Positions 18,071 through 26,900 of a stretch of 48,474 bases of DNA are shown here, one piece after another. Position 1 is the first letter of the stretch, and each line of letters opens with the position of its first letter. The DNA comes from an uncultured bacterium. GTDB lineage: Bacteria > Verrucomicrobiota > Kiritimatiellia > RFP12 > UBA1067. A model generated the notes under the pieces. That model searched no databases. It was not told the origin of the DNA and worked only from the letters and a program-made list of their open reading frames with translations. The stretch spans positions 1 to 48,474 of the forward strand of contig CACWIW010000010.1 of the NCBI GenBank assembly GCA_902761035.1, written 5' to 3'. Made by a program: the position numbers and the translations under genes.

Positions 18071-19018
18071 TTATTTTCCTGCATCCAGGCCGTCAACAGC
18101 CCCTTCTGGAGGGAATTCTGCGCGTGGATGGTAGGTGCGGTGGACGGCGTCAAGGCGCGCGCGGTCAACGTGCGTGTACACCTGAGTGGTCGCAATCGAG
18201 GCGTGTCCGAGCATCTCCTGGATCGCCCGAATGTCCGCTCCGTGCGCAAGAAGATCCGTCGCGAAGCAGTGCCGCAGCACGTGCGGCGACACCGCGTGCG
18301 CGTCCACGCCCGCCGCAGCCGCACGCTCGCGCAACATCTTGAAAACGCCCATGCGCGTGAAGGGACGCCCCAGCCGCGTGAGGAAGATGCGCCGCTCCGC
18401 CGTGTTGCCGCGCGAGAAGGATTCGCGCGCCGACGCGAGGTAGCGCGTGAGCGCCGTCGCTGCGGGAACGCCGATCGGAACGATGCGTTCCTTCGACCCC
18501 TTGCCACGGCAACGCACTACGCCCGCGTCCGCGACAACGTCCTGCAGTTCTAGTCCGCAGAGCTCGCTCACGCGCAGACCGCACCCGTATAGGAACTCGA
18601 GCATCGCGCGATCGCGCAGGTCGCGCGGATCGCTGCCGTCGGCGACCTGCAGGATCTTCAGCGTGGTCGCCTCGTCGAGGACGCGCGGCAACACGAGGTT
18701 TTTCTTCGGCGCCTCAAGTCCTTCGGAGAGGTCGTGCGCGGTCGCGCGCGTTGAGGCGAGGTAGGCGAGGAACTCGCGCACGGCAACGAATGCACGGGCG
18801 CGCGTGGACGCCTTGCGTCCCTTGGCGCGCATGGCTCCGACATGGTCGGCAACGTCCGCGCGCACGAGCGCCTCCGGCGCGGTCTTGCCACGCGCCGCGA
18901 GGAATTCGAGGAACGCGCGCACGTCGCGTCCGTACGCCTCCACCGTCTTCGGCGAAAGTCCGCGCGCAAGCGCGAGGTCGGCCGCGAACGACTCTGCACA
19001 GCTTTCAAGGGGCGTCAT
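18071..19018 (-). CDS. Tyrosine recombinase, XerC/XerD type
   Basis: Site-specific recombinase, probably resolving chromosome dimers at dif. In the 315 residues, the N-terminal SAM-like domain (SFAADLALARGLSPKTVEAYGRDV) is followed by the catalytic domain. All catalytic residues are visible: Arg in GLRVSELCGL (about 148), Lys in GKGSKERIVP (about 174), HVLRHCFAT (about 245), GHASIATTQ His (about 268) and the Tyr in VYTHV (about 277). Length and context are those of the chromosomal Xer proteins, not of an integron or phage integrase. No dif site is recognisable nearby. Confidence 0.9.
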   Translation of the reverse strand: MTPLESCAESFAADLALARGLSPKTVEAYGRDVRAFLEFLAARGKTAPEALVRADVADHVGAMRAKGRKASTRARAFVAVREFLAYLASTRATAHDLSEGLEAPKKNLVLPRVLDEATTLKILQVADGSDPRDLRDRAMLEFLYGCGLRVSELCGLELQDVVADAGVVRCRGKGSKERIVPIGVPAATALTRYLASARESFSRGNTAERRIFLTRLGRPFTRMGVFKMLRERAAAAGVDAHAVSPHVLRHCFATDLLAHGADIRAIQEMLGHASIATTQVYTHVDRARLDAVHRTYHPRAEFPPEGAVDGLDAGK

Positions 19019-19040
19019 CCTAGACCTTCCCCCGCAGGGA

Positions 19041-19370
19041 TCACTGGGCCTTCGTCTTCGCGCCGATTGATTCCGGCGTCACGCCGTTCGCGGCGTAGCC
19101 GGCCTTCGCGATGGCCATCTCGATGTTCTTCTTCGCGGTCTGCATCGAATCGTACTTGAGCGTCACACGGTGGTTCGCGGCGTCGAACTGGATTGAGGCC
19201 ATGTCCACGCCGCTGCACATCACGAGCGCGGCGCGGAGGGCGCCGGACACTTCGGCCTCCTTCTCCTGCACAAGCGCTGGCACGTCCACGGTGAAATCGC
19301 GCACGTCCTTCTGTCGGCATCCCGCGCACGCGAAAAGCGCGAGCGCGAATATCATCATAGTCTTCTTCAT
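19041..19370 (-). CDS. Small lipoprotein with a degenerate heavy-metal-associated (HMA-like) domain
   Basis: A 109-residue protein. The N-terminus MKKTMMIFALALFACAGC has a lipobox-like Cys (residue 15 or 18). The rest follows an HMA beta-alpha-beta pattern (VDVPALVQEKEAEVSGALRA, VDMASIQFDAANHRVTLKYD, NIEMAIAKAGYAANGV). The usual metal-binding CxxC is absent; only one Cys (VMCSGVD) lies near the expected place. Metal binding is therefore doubtful. AAAGGA precedes the ATG at 19370. Same-strand neighbours are the uracil-DNA glycosylase and the Xer gene. Confidence 0.65.
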   Translation of the reverse strand: MKKTMMIFALALFACAGCRQKDVRDFTVDVPALVQEKEAEVSGALRAALVMCSGVDMASIQFDAANHRVTLKYDSMQTAKKNIEMAIAKAGYAANGVTPESIGAKTKAQ

Positions 19371-19375
19371 GTTGT

Positions 19376-20248
19376 CTATCCTTTCTTTTGAATTGCAGGG
19401 GGCGTCTTGCCGAGACGCGCGAGCGCGAACTTGAGCGTGTTCCAGACCTCCAGTTTCGCCTTGCGCAGTCCGGCGGGATCCCGCGCCGAGTCGAAGCGCA
19501 GGATGTAGGCGGGGTGGAACGTGCCTATTGCTGGTATGCCCTCGTACATCTGCCACTGCCCTCGGCGCATTGGCGCGTCGGGGAAGAGTCCGCGCATCGC
19601 GGTGTTGCCGAGGAGGATGAGGCACTTCGGCTTGACGAGCTTGATCTGCCGCTTCAGGTACGGCACGCACGCAGCCATCTCCGGCGGCGACGGCGTGCGG
19701 TTGTTGGGCGGACGGCACTTGCAGATGTTCGCGATGAACACCTGCTCGCGCGTGTAGCCCATCGCGGCTATCATCTTCGTGAGGAACTGCCCCGCCGCGC
19801 CGACGAACGCAAGTCCCTGACGGTCTTCGTCCGCCCCAGGCGCCTCGCCCACGAACATGAAATCGGGGCCGTTCGCGTTTCCCTGTCCCGGAACGACGTG
19901 CGTGCGCCCGAGTCCGTGCAGATCACACCGCGTACACGCGGTCAGTTCCGCGGCCGTGGGAAGCGTTGGCGGTGCAACGGGCGAGACGCCCGTTGTCCCA
20001 GTGTTTCCAACGGGCGAGACGCCCGTTGTCCCAATCGGGGAAGCGGCGCTCTCGCCGCTTCGTACGACCGTCAACGGGCGGGACGCCCGTTGTCCCAGTA
20101 CGGGAGCGGCCGACGGTAGGGCGCGCGCCCCGCGCGCGCCGCCGGGCGCAAGAAGCGCACGGTCACATTCGACCGTGCGCGTCCCGAGCTCGCGTTCCAG
20201 CTCCAACGCCTGTTCAAAGGCGTTCAGGATTTTTGGGAAATCGGCCAT
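19376..20248 (-). CDS. Family 4 (Fe-S) uracil-DNA glycosylase with a repeat-derived linker
   Basis: Removes uracil from DNA in base excision repair. The catalytic part has the family 4 Cys pair ACTRCDLHGLGR, the active-site block VGEAPGADEDRQGLAFVGAAG, the KCRPPNNRTP Cys region and the C-terminal HPAYILR His. An N-terminal helix (residues 1-30) is joined to the catalytic part by a roughly 60-residue linker, about residues 35-93. That linker is encoded almost entirely by five palindromic repeat units (19975-20143) and includes two TTGVSPV motifs. The start is uncertain: ATG 20248, or ATG 20272 which would fall inside a CGACATTCGACA-type repeat. Related enzymes also have a variable N-terminal linker, so activity is probably kept. 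Confidence 0.88.
   Translation of the reverse strand: MADFPKILNAFEQALELERELGTRTVECDRALLAPGGARGARALPSAAPVLGQRASRPLTVVRSGESAASPIGTTGVSPVGNTGTTGVSPVAPPTLPTAAELTACTRCDLHGLGRTHVVPGQGNANGPDFMFVGEAPGADEDRQGLAFVGAAGQFLTKMIAAMGYTREQVFIANICKCRPPNNRTPSPPEMAACVPYLKRQIKLVKPKCLILLGNTAMRGLFPDAPMRRGQWQMYEGIPAIGTFHPAYILRFDSARDPAGLRKAKLEVWNTLKFALARLGKTPPAIQKKG
19975..20143. repeat. Five palindromic repeat units inside the uracil-DNA glycosylase gene
   Basis: Units 1, 2 and 4 (19975-20001, 20008-20034, 20072-20098) share AACGGGCGAGACGCCCGTT, or its G variant, followed by GTCCCA. Unit 3 (20041-20060) is AAGCGGCG-CTCT-CGCCGCTT. Unit 5 (20114-20143) is a GGTAGGG-type hairpin with stem GGCGCGCGC/GCGCGCGCC. All lie in frame without a stop. 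Confidence 0.85.
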
Positions 20249-20272
20249 GTCCAGTTTCTCGACATTCGACAT

Positions 20273-20338
20273 CCGTCACCCAACATCCCGTAATACGATT
20301 CTAACCGAAACTCTAAGCTTCAAGCTCCAAGCTTCAAG
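20273..20338. repeat. galE-UDG junction with an AAGCTTCAAGCTCC tandem repeat
   Basis: Between the galE stop and the glycosylase start, 20308-20338 consists of short AAGCTTC/AAGCTCC units ending against the galE stop codon. No promoter or coding signal is evident. Confidence 0.5.
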
Positions 20339-21358
20339 CTATCCCCGATATCCATTCGGATTCTGCGACTGCCAGCGCCAAGCGTCGGCACACATCTGCT
20401 CGATGCCGCGTTCAGCCTTCCAATGCAGCTCCTTCGCGGCGAGCGCGGGGTCGGCCCAGCACTCGGCGATGTCGCCGGGACGGCGCGGCTTGATAACATA
20501 CGGCACCTTCTGTCCGCTCGCGGCCTCGAACGCCTTGACGATCTGGAGCACGCTGTAGCCGTTGCCGGTACCGAGGTTGTAGATCTTGAAGCCTGGCTTT
20601 TCAGCGAGCTTCTCGATGGCGCGGAGGTGTCCGATCGCGAGGTCCACCACGTGGATGTAGTCACGGATGCCCGTACCGTCCGGCGTGGGGTAGTCGTTGC
20701 CGAACACGTTAAGCTCTTTCAGGCGACCCACCGCCACCTGCGCAACGTACGGCAGGAGGTTGTTCGGGATGCCCGCCGGATCCTCGCCGATACGGCCGCT
20801 CTCGTGAGCGCCGATCGGGTTGAAGTAGCGGAGAAGAATCGTGTTCCACTCAGGGTCGGCCTTCTGCACGTCGCGGAAAACCTGCTCCATCATGAGCTTC
20901 GTCCAGCCGTACGGGTTTGTGCAGCCGGGCGTGGGGAAGTCCTCGCGGATCGGCACGCTCTGCGGCTGGCCGTAGACCGTCGCAGAACTGGAGAACACGA
21001 TGTTCTTGCAGTTGTGCGCCGAGAGCACCTTGAGGAGCGTGAACGTGCCTCCGAGGTTGTTCTCGTAGTACTTCAGCGGAACCTGCGTGGACTCGCCCAC
21101 CGCCTTGAGGGCGGCGAAGTGGATGGTGGCGTCGAACGGCTTCTCCGCCGCCACCACCTTGTCCAGCGCCGCCGCGTCGCGGATGTCGAGGTTGTAGAAC
21201 TTCGGGGCCTTGCCCGCGAGCTCCGCCACGCGACGGAGGGACTCCTCCGACGAGTTGCAGAGGTTGTCCACCACCACCACGTCGTGACCCGCCTTCAGCA
21301 GTTCCAGCGTGGTGTGCGAGCCGATGTAGCCGGCCCCGCCAGTCACAAGTATTTTCAT
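20339..21358 (-). CDS. galE: UDP-glucose 4-epimerase
   Basis: Interconverts UDP-glucose and UDP-galactose, giving galactose units for the envelope. 339 residues, the standard length. The Rossmann motif [17 protein letters not shown] is at residues 4-20; the catalytic Ser/Thr region is [12 protein letters not shown], and the Tyr-x-x-x-Lys motif is in [30 protein letters not shown] and the C-terminal [16 protein letters not shown] follow. The ATG at 21358 is chosen because the Rossmann motif starts four residues later; the site upstream is weak (AGAAG). It follows efp on the same strand across a short tandem-repeat spacer. Confidence 0.95.
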   Translation of the reverse strand: MKILVTGGAGYIGSHTTLELLKAGHDVVVVDNLCNSSEESLRRVAELAGKAPKFYNLDIRDAAALDKVVAAEKPFDATIHFAALKAVGESTQVPLKYYENNLGGTFTLLKVLSAHNCKNIVFSSSATVYGQPQSVPIREDFPTPGCTNPYGWTKLMMEQVFRDVQKADPEWNTILLRYFNPIGAHESGRIGEDPAGIPNNLLPYVAQVAVGRLKELNVFGNDYPTPDGTGIRDYIHVVDLAIGHLRAIEKLAEKPGFKIYNLGTGNGYSVLQIVKAFEAASGQKVPYVIKPRRPGDIAECWADPALAAKELHWKAERGIEQMCADAWRWQSQNPNGYRG

Positions 21359-21362
21359 GTTC

Positions 21363-21421
21363 TTCTGCTCACTTACCAATTCTCAACTACCATCTGCCAA
21401 CTACCAACTACCATCTACCAA
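21363..21421. repeat. efp-galE junction: TAGTTGGTAGATGG tandem repeat
   Basis: Reading on the minus strand, the efp stop TAG is itself the first unit of a run of TAGTTGG/TAGATGG units that continues almost to the galE ribosome binding region. Only a single arm is present, with no inverted partner. Confidence 0.55.
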
Positions 21422-21997
21422 CTACCTGGTAGAGATACGGTCGTTGTAGTCGCCAGTCTCGGTGTTGATACGGATCACGTCGCCCTCGTTGATGAAGAGC
21501 GGGACGGCGCACACGTAGCCGCCCTCGACCGTGGCGGGCTTAGTAACCTTGCCGCTCGCGGTGTTGCCCTTCACGCCGGGCTCGACCTTGATGACCTTGC
21601 GCTCGACGAGCTGCGGGAGGTCCACGCCGATCACCTTCTCGTTGAAGAACAGCGCCTTCACTTCCATCTCGTCCATGAGGAAGTACTTCTTGTCGCCCAT
21701 CACCTCGGGCGTCACGCGGATCTCCTCGAAGTTCTCGTCCGTGAACACGAACGCCGAACCGTCGTCGTAGGAATACGTGACAGACCGCTGCAGCAGCTCG
21801 GGACGCTCGAACTTGTCGCCCGAACGGTAGCTGCGGCTCATGCCGCCGCCCGTGATCATGTTGCGCAGCTTGCAGTTGTAGATGGCCTGGCCCTTGCCCG
21901 GCTTCGAGAAGTCGAACTCCGTGATTTCCCACGGCTCGCCGTCGATCAGCAGCTTTACGCCTTTGTGCAGTTCGCCCGCACCGATTACATCGCCCAT
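21422..21997 (-). CDS. efp: Elongation factor P
   Basis: Relieves ribosome stalling at polyproline. 191 residues. Domain I carries the E-site loop SKPGKGQA with Lys about 34, the position that is modified in EF-P proteins with a conserved Lys. Domains II-III have SYRSGDKFERPELLQRSVTYSYDDG, KVIGVDLPQLVERKV and the C-terminal VPLFINEGDVIRINTETGDYNDR signature. No epmA/epmB is visible here. GGAG precedes the ATG, and the gene has its own promoter at 22031-22060. Confidence 0.96.
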   Translation of the reverse strand: MGDVIGAGELHKGVKLLIDGEPWEITEFDFSKPGKGQAIYNCKLRNMITGGGMSRSYRSGDKFERPELLQRSVTYSYDDGSAFVFTDENFEEIRVTPEVMGDKKYFLMDEMEVKALFFNEKVIGVDLPQLVERKVIKVEPGVKGNTASGKVTKPATVEGGYVCAVPLFINEGDVIRINTETGDYNDRISTR

Positions 21998-22030
21998 TTT
22001 TTACTCCTTCTTTGTGAAAACATGGTGTGT

Positions 22031-22060
22031 ATTATACACGAAAACGCCCCCACAGGGCAA
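22031..22060 (-). promoter_or_regulatory. Sigma70-type promoter of efp
   Basis: On the minus strand TTGCCC (22060-22055), an 18-bp spacer, then TATAAT (22036-22031), followed by ACACACC, a discriminator also found after the pgi -10. Confidence 0.65.
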
Positions 22061-22074
22061 GCCGAAAGTGCCCG

Positions 22075-22641
22075 TCAGCGCGAAGGCGTGGCGGGCGGGC
22101 GTCTGTTGAGCGCGCGGCGGAGCGCGCGCCAGCCGGGCAGACGGGCGTCCATGAGCGCGTAGAACGCCGGGCCGTGGTTGGGCACGCGCAGGTGCGTGAG
22201 CTCGTGTACTACGACGTATTCGGCAAGCTCTTCGGGTACGCGCGCAAGCTCGCGGCTGTAGGTGACATGGCGCTTTCGGAAGTGACACGAACCCCAGAGA
22301 GTCTTCATCGAACGGAGCTTCCATGTCACGCCAGGTTCGCCGAGGCGCGCGCACCAGTCGGCGTGAATCTGTCCGAGGCGGACGGCGAAGGCCTGCACTT
22401 GCTCCGGCGTGGGCGGCGGCGGCGCGGACGCTCGACGTGCCATGGCCCTCGCGCGGGCTGCGACAGCCCATTTCCAGTTGGCGCGCAGGAAAGCCTCCCC
22501 TTCCGCAATCGTGCAGCCCCAGGCGGGGATGGAGAGGTGAATCACGCCGTCCGCGGAAACGCGGACGTTTATGCGCCGGACGCGCTTGCGGACGACGTCG
22601 ACCTCGATGCCGTCGATGAAGTTGCGCCCAGTCCGAAACAT
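22075..22641 (-). CDS. YgjP-type (DUF45) putative zinc metallopeptidase
   Basis: 188 residues. The C-terminal half shows the zincin HELTH motif (VVVHELTHLRVPNHGPAFYALM) with a downstream H. It is preceded by the family's MKTLWGSC block (KLRSMKTLWGSCHFRKRHVTYSRELARVPEELAEYVVVHE). The N-terminal half is the usual beta-rich region with RRINVRVSADGVIHLSIP. In the 'SprT/WLM-like' group substrates are not established. The ATG at 22641 is preferred because homology starts there and the upstream frame lies in the neighbouring gene; the ribosome binding site is weak. Confidence 0.85.
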   Translation of the reverse strand: MFRTGRNFIDGIEVDVVRKRVRRINVRVSADGVIHLSIPAWGCTIAEGEAFLRANWKWAVAARARAMARRASAPPPPTPEQVQAFAVRLGQIHADWCARLGEPGVTWKLRSMKTLWGSCHFRKRHVTYSRELARVPEELAEYVVVHELTHLRVPNHGPAFYALMDARLPGWRALRRALNRRPPATPSR

Positions 22642-22645
22642 AATC

Positions 22646-23407
22646 TCAGCCGATGGAGGGCTTGCGCCCTTCAAGCGCGGGATTGTGGTGAGCCCAAAGA
22701 GCCTGGCGCGCCACGCCGAGCATGATCGCCGCGTCATCCCGCGTCTGCACGCCGCGCGAGAAGATGCGGTGGATGCCCTGCATCATGTGCTCCGTCTGCT
22801 TCTCGTTCATGAACCCGATGTCCTGCAGCATGGTCTGCCAGTTCTTCATGAGCTGCATCTTTTGCGCCTGCGGCGCGGGCGGCGCCTTCTCGTGCGGCGG
22901 CTGGTAACTGCCGGTGGCGGTGAAGAACTCGTAGCAGGTGATGAGGACCGCCTGCGCGAGGTTGATGGAGGTGTAGCCTTCGTCCACGGGGATGCGGATG
23001 AGGTGCGTGCATTGCGCAACCTCCTCGTTGAGGAGTCCCTTGTCCTCGCGACCGAAGACGAGCGCCACGGGACCCGTGGCGGCAAGCGAGAGAATCTCCG
23101 CCGCGCAGTCGCGCGGGGCCTTCACGTGCTGACGGTAGAGCCCGCCGCGCGCAGTAGTGCCGACAACGGCCACGCAGTCCGCGACGGCCTCCTCGAACGT
23201 GGCGGTCTCCACGCGGTCGCGAATGATGTCGGTGGCGTGTACTGCCATTCGCTCGCCCTCGTCCCAGGAGTTCTGGAGATTGGGTGCAGCAAGCACGAGG
23301 TGGTGAAAGCCCATGTTGGCCATGGCGCGGCAGGCGCTTCCCACGTTGCCGGTGTAGAGCGTACCGACCAGCACCACCTTGATGTTGTCAAGAGGGTTCA
23401 TCGTCAT
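22646..23407 (-). CDS. TrmJ-type SPOUT tRNA/rRNA 2'-O-methyltransferase
   Basis: SpoU/TrmH-family methyltransferase, most like TrmJ (tRNA Cm32/Um32). In the 253 residues, the N-terminal VLVGTLYTGNVGSACRAMANMGF is motif 1. VALVFGREDKGLLNEEVAQCTHLIRIP is motif 2, and YTSINLAQAVLITCYEF is motif 3, the trefoil-knot SAM-binding end. A C-terminal helical extension as in TrmJ follows. Two starts are possible: ATG 23407, overlapping the upstream stop as ATGA, or ATG 23401, better spaced from AGAGG. Confidence 0.86.
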   Translation of the reverse strand: MTMNPLDNIKVVLVGTLYTGNVGSACRAMANMGFHHLVLAAPNLQNSWDEGERMAVHATDIIRDRVETATFEEAVADCVAVVGTTARGGLYRQHVKAPRDCAAEILSLAATGPVALVFGREDKGLLNEEVAQCTHLIRIPVDEGYTSINLAQAVLITCYEFFTATGSYQPPHEKAPPAPQAQKMQLMKNWQTMLQDIGFMNEKQTEHMMQGIHRIFSRGVQTRDDAAIMLGVARQALWAHHNPALEGRKPSIG

Positions 23408-23904
23408 TTCCTCTCGCCTGACATTTCACGCGGGCCGTTGACGTCGCGTCCGAAGCCATGTGGCGTTGAGCTGCCGTTGCGTATGCGGTCGCGCTTGGCG
23501 TTGACGGGGTTGCGGACCGTCGCGCAGAGCGATCCGCGGAAAAGCGGAACGTAGCCGGAACGGTCTTTTGCGAGACGTGCCACGATGCAGCCCGCCCCAC
23601 TTTCGAAAAACTCCCACTCCTCGTTCTCCGTCTTGTACAGGTTGCCGGCGGGCGCAAGGTTCTGGTATGCGATGAAGCTGGTACCGTCCGGCAGCTCAAC
23701 CCGCACCATGTTCTTGGTCTTGAAAGGCCAGCGCACGCCGTTGTCGAGGATGGCGACGGACTCATGGTCCTTCGTATCGCGTCCGTAGTCAACGTGGAGG
23801 TAGTTGTTGTTGTCATCCACGAAGCGCGTGGAGCGAAGTGGTTCAAAGGAGGCGCACCCCGCAAGGAACGCCACCGCCGCAAGTGATATGATACGCAGTG
23901 TCAT
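23404..23904 (-). CDS. Small lipoprotein, function unknown
   Basis: 166 residues. The signal peptide MTLRIISLAAVAFLAGC ends in a clear LAGC lipobox (Cys about 17). The mature part has no motif I recognise. It contains ESVAILDNGVRWPFKTKNMVRVELPDGTSF and ends in a basic tail. The start at 23904 fits the signal peptide. A TATAAT box ends 7 bp before this ATG, so the mRNA may be leaderless. It overlaps the methyltransferase start by four bases. Confidence 0.7.
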   Translation of the reverse strand: MTLRIISLAAVAFLAGCASFEPLRSTRFVDDNNNYLHVDYGRDTKDHESVAILDNGVRWPFKTKNMVRVELPDGTSFIAYQNLAPAGNLYKTENEEWEFFESGAGCIVARLAKDRSGYVPLFRGSLCATVRNPVNAKRDRIRNGSSTPHGFGRDVNGPREMSGERK

Positions 23905-23911
23905 GGCGCGT

Positions 23912-23917
23912 ATTATA
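23912..23917 (-). promoter_or_regulatory. -10 box (TATAAT) directly upstream of the lipoprotein start
   Basis: TATAAT on the minus strand followed by ACGCGCC and the ATG, placing the expected transcription start at or next to the start codon. No convincing -35 at 16-18 bp. Confidence 0.45.
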
Positions 23918-23948
23918 TCATATTCTTGGCACCCCGCTTGATGCCATG

Positions 23949-26900
23949 TCAATTTTGGCGGTGGTATTCCTGTAGGCTGTAGACCGAGCTCTCCGCACGC
24001 ATTTCGCCTAGACCCGCGACGGCGGCGGCGAAGCCCGCGAGCGTGGTCGTGACTGGAATCCCCGCGGCGACGGCGGCGGAACGCAGACGCACGGAATCCC
24101 CTGATGCCTCGCCGTCCGACTCCGATGTGTTTACAACCCACCCGATCTCGGCGTTGTGGATGAGGTCGATCGCGCTCGGACGCCCCCGCGAGATCCTGAA
24201 CGCCGCCTTTGACTCGATGCCGTGGTTCCACAGATAGGTCGACGTGCCGAGTGTAGCGTAAATGCCAAAACCCAGTTCCTTGAGCTGCGCCGCCAGCTCC
24301 GCAACATGTGGCTTGTCCTCGTCGCGCACGGAGAGGAACACGTTGCCGCTCTTCGGCAAAGGGCTCCCGCAGGCAATCTGACTCTTGTGGTAGGCGGAGA
24401 AGCGGTCGAAGTCAATCGCCATCACCTCGCCCGTCGATTTCATCTCCGGCGACAGCGTGATTTTCGCCCCCGGGAACTTGACGTAGGGGAACACCGCCTC
24501 CTTGACGCAGTAGTAGCGCGGCTTGGCTTCAACGACATCCGGCTCGCGACATTCGACAGTCGTCTTGTCGGATGCCGTGGCTGTTGTCAAATGTCGTCCG
24601 TCGGATGTCGACCTTCCGATCTTCTCGCCGACCATCGCAAGGGCGCCGAGATCGGCAAGCGGGATGCCCGTTGCCTTCGAGACGAACGGCACCGTCCGCG
24701 AGGCGCGGGGGTTGACCTCGATCATCCAGATTTCGTCGTCCTTCACCGCCAGCTGGAGGTTCATGAGACCGACCACGTGAAGGCGCTGCGCGAAGATCTC
24801 CGTGTAGCGCTTCACCTCCGCCAGGACCTTCTCCGACAGGCTGACCGGCGGCGTGATCGCGGCGGCGTCGCCCGAATGGCAGCCCGCCGCCTCGATGTGT
24901 TCGAGGATCGCGCCAATGCGCGTCGTCTCGCCGTCCGAGACGGCGTCGACATCCAGCTCGATTGCGTGTTCGAGGAACTTGTCGATGAGGATGGGCTTCC
25001 CTTCCGACGCCGCAACGGCCTCCGCGACGTAGGAATCGAGTTCCGCCTCCTTGTAGACGATTGCCATGCCGCGTCCGCCAAGCACGAAACTCGGCCGCAC
25101 GAGAACGGGATAGCCGATTTCATTTGCAATCCGCCGCGCGTCCGCGATGGAGTGCGCAATGCCGCTCGCGGGCTGCTTCATGCCGACTTCCGCGACGAGC
25201 GCGCGGAAGAAGTCGCGGTCTTCCGCGCGCGCGATGTCCGCAGGCGACGTGCCGACGATCCGCGCGCCCGCCGCCTCAAGCCGTTCCGCGAGGTTGAGCG
25301 GGGTCTGTCCCCCGTACTGCACGATCACGCCGTCGCACTTTTCGCGGTCGTAGATCTCCATCACGTCCTCGAAGGTCAGCGGCTCGAAGTAGAGCTTGTC
25401 GGAGGTGTCGTAGTCGGTCGAGACGGTCTCGGGGTTGGAATTGACCATCACCACCTCGTAGCCGCGCGCGCGCAGGGCGAATGCCGCATGGCAGCAGCAC
25501 CAGTCGAACTCGATGCCCTGCCCGATCCGGTTGGGGCCACCGCCCAAGACCATGATCTTGGGGTGGGATTCTCGGGACAACCGAGACAGACGGGACGAAC
25601 GGGACAACTGACAAGATTCATAAGTCCCGGTTGTCTCGGTTGTCTCGGTTGTCCCGTCCGTCCCGGTTGTCCCGTCCGTCCCGGTTGTCCCGTTTCCCTC
25701 CCACCCATAGTAGCTATAGTAGTACGGCGTCACTGCCGCGAACTCGCCCGCGCACGTATCGACCTCGCCGAACGCCGGGCGGATGCCCAGCGCGATGCGG
25801 CTGTTCCGCACCGTAATCTCATCGCTGCTGATGGCCTCGGCAATCTCCCGGTCGCTGAAGCCGAATACCTTCGCCTGGCGGAGGATTTCTGCTTCAGAGC
25901 CGTTGATTTCTTCTCCACAAAGATCACAAAGGCCACAAAGCTTTTCTTCATTTTCATTCCGCTTTGCGCTCTTTGCGTTCTTTGCGGCTAAATGGAAATT
26001 GCCCAGCCATCCCCTGAACGCCTCGATTTCCTCCAGCTCGCGCTTGAACCACGGGTCGTAGGTTTCCGCGTGGTGGTACTTGAGCGGCGCCTCCAGCGAG
26101 CGCACGGCCTTCAAGTAGGCCTGCTTGAACGTGCGGCCGATGGCCATGACCTCGCCGACGGACTTCATCTGCGTGCCGAGCGTCGTGTCCGCGCCGTGGA
26201 ACTTCTCGAACGCGAAGCGCGGAATCTTCACGACCACGTAATCCAGCGCGGGCTCGAAGCAGGCGAGCGTCTTGCCGGTGATGTCGTTCGTGATTTCGTC
26301 GAGGGTGAAGCCGACGGCGAGGAGCGCGGCGATCTTCGCGATCGGGAAGCCCGTCGCCTTCGACGCGAGCGCCGACGAACGCGACACGCGCGGGTTCATC
26401 TCGATGATGATGCGCCGTCCGTCCTTCGGATTGACCGCCCACTGCACGTTCGACCCGCCCGTCTCGATGCCGATCTTCTCCAGCACCTTGATGGAGTCGT
26501 CGCGCATCGCCTGGTACTCGCGGTCGGTGAGCGTGAGGATCGGCGCCACGGTGATGGAGTCGCCCGTGTGGACGCCCATGGGGTCCATGTTCTCGATGGA
26601 GCAGACGATCACGGCGTTGCCGGCCTTGTCGCGCATCACCTCCATCTCGTATTCCTTCCAGCCGATCAGCGACTCCTCCACGAGCACCTCGTGGTTGAGC
26701 GACGCCTCCAGTCCGCCCGTGACGATCCGCGCGAACTCCTCCGCGTCGTGCGCGATGCCGCCGCCGGTGCCGCCGAGCGTGAAGCCGGGACGCACGATGA
26801 GCGGCCACGAGCCGATCGTGCGCGCAATCGCCTCCGCCTCGGCGAGCGAGTGGGCGCTGCCGGAGCGCGGCATGTCGAGGCCGAGCTCGCGCATCGCCTC

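Noticed and set aside
25571..25694. Possible CRISPR array
   Set aside because: Repeats are 9-bp units without spacers and with an inverted second arm; no cas genes; the stretch is coding sequence of carB.
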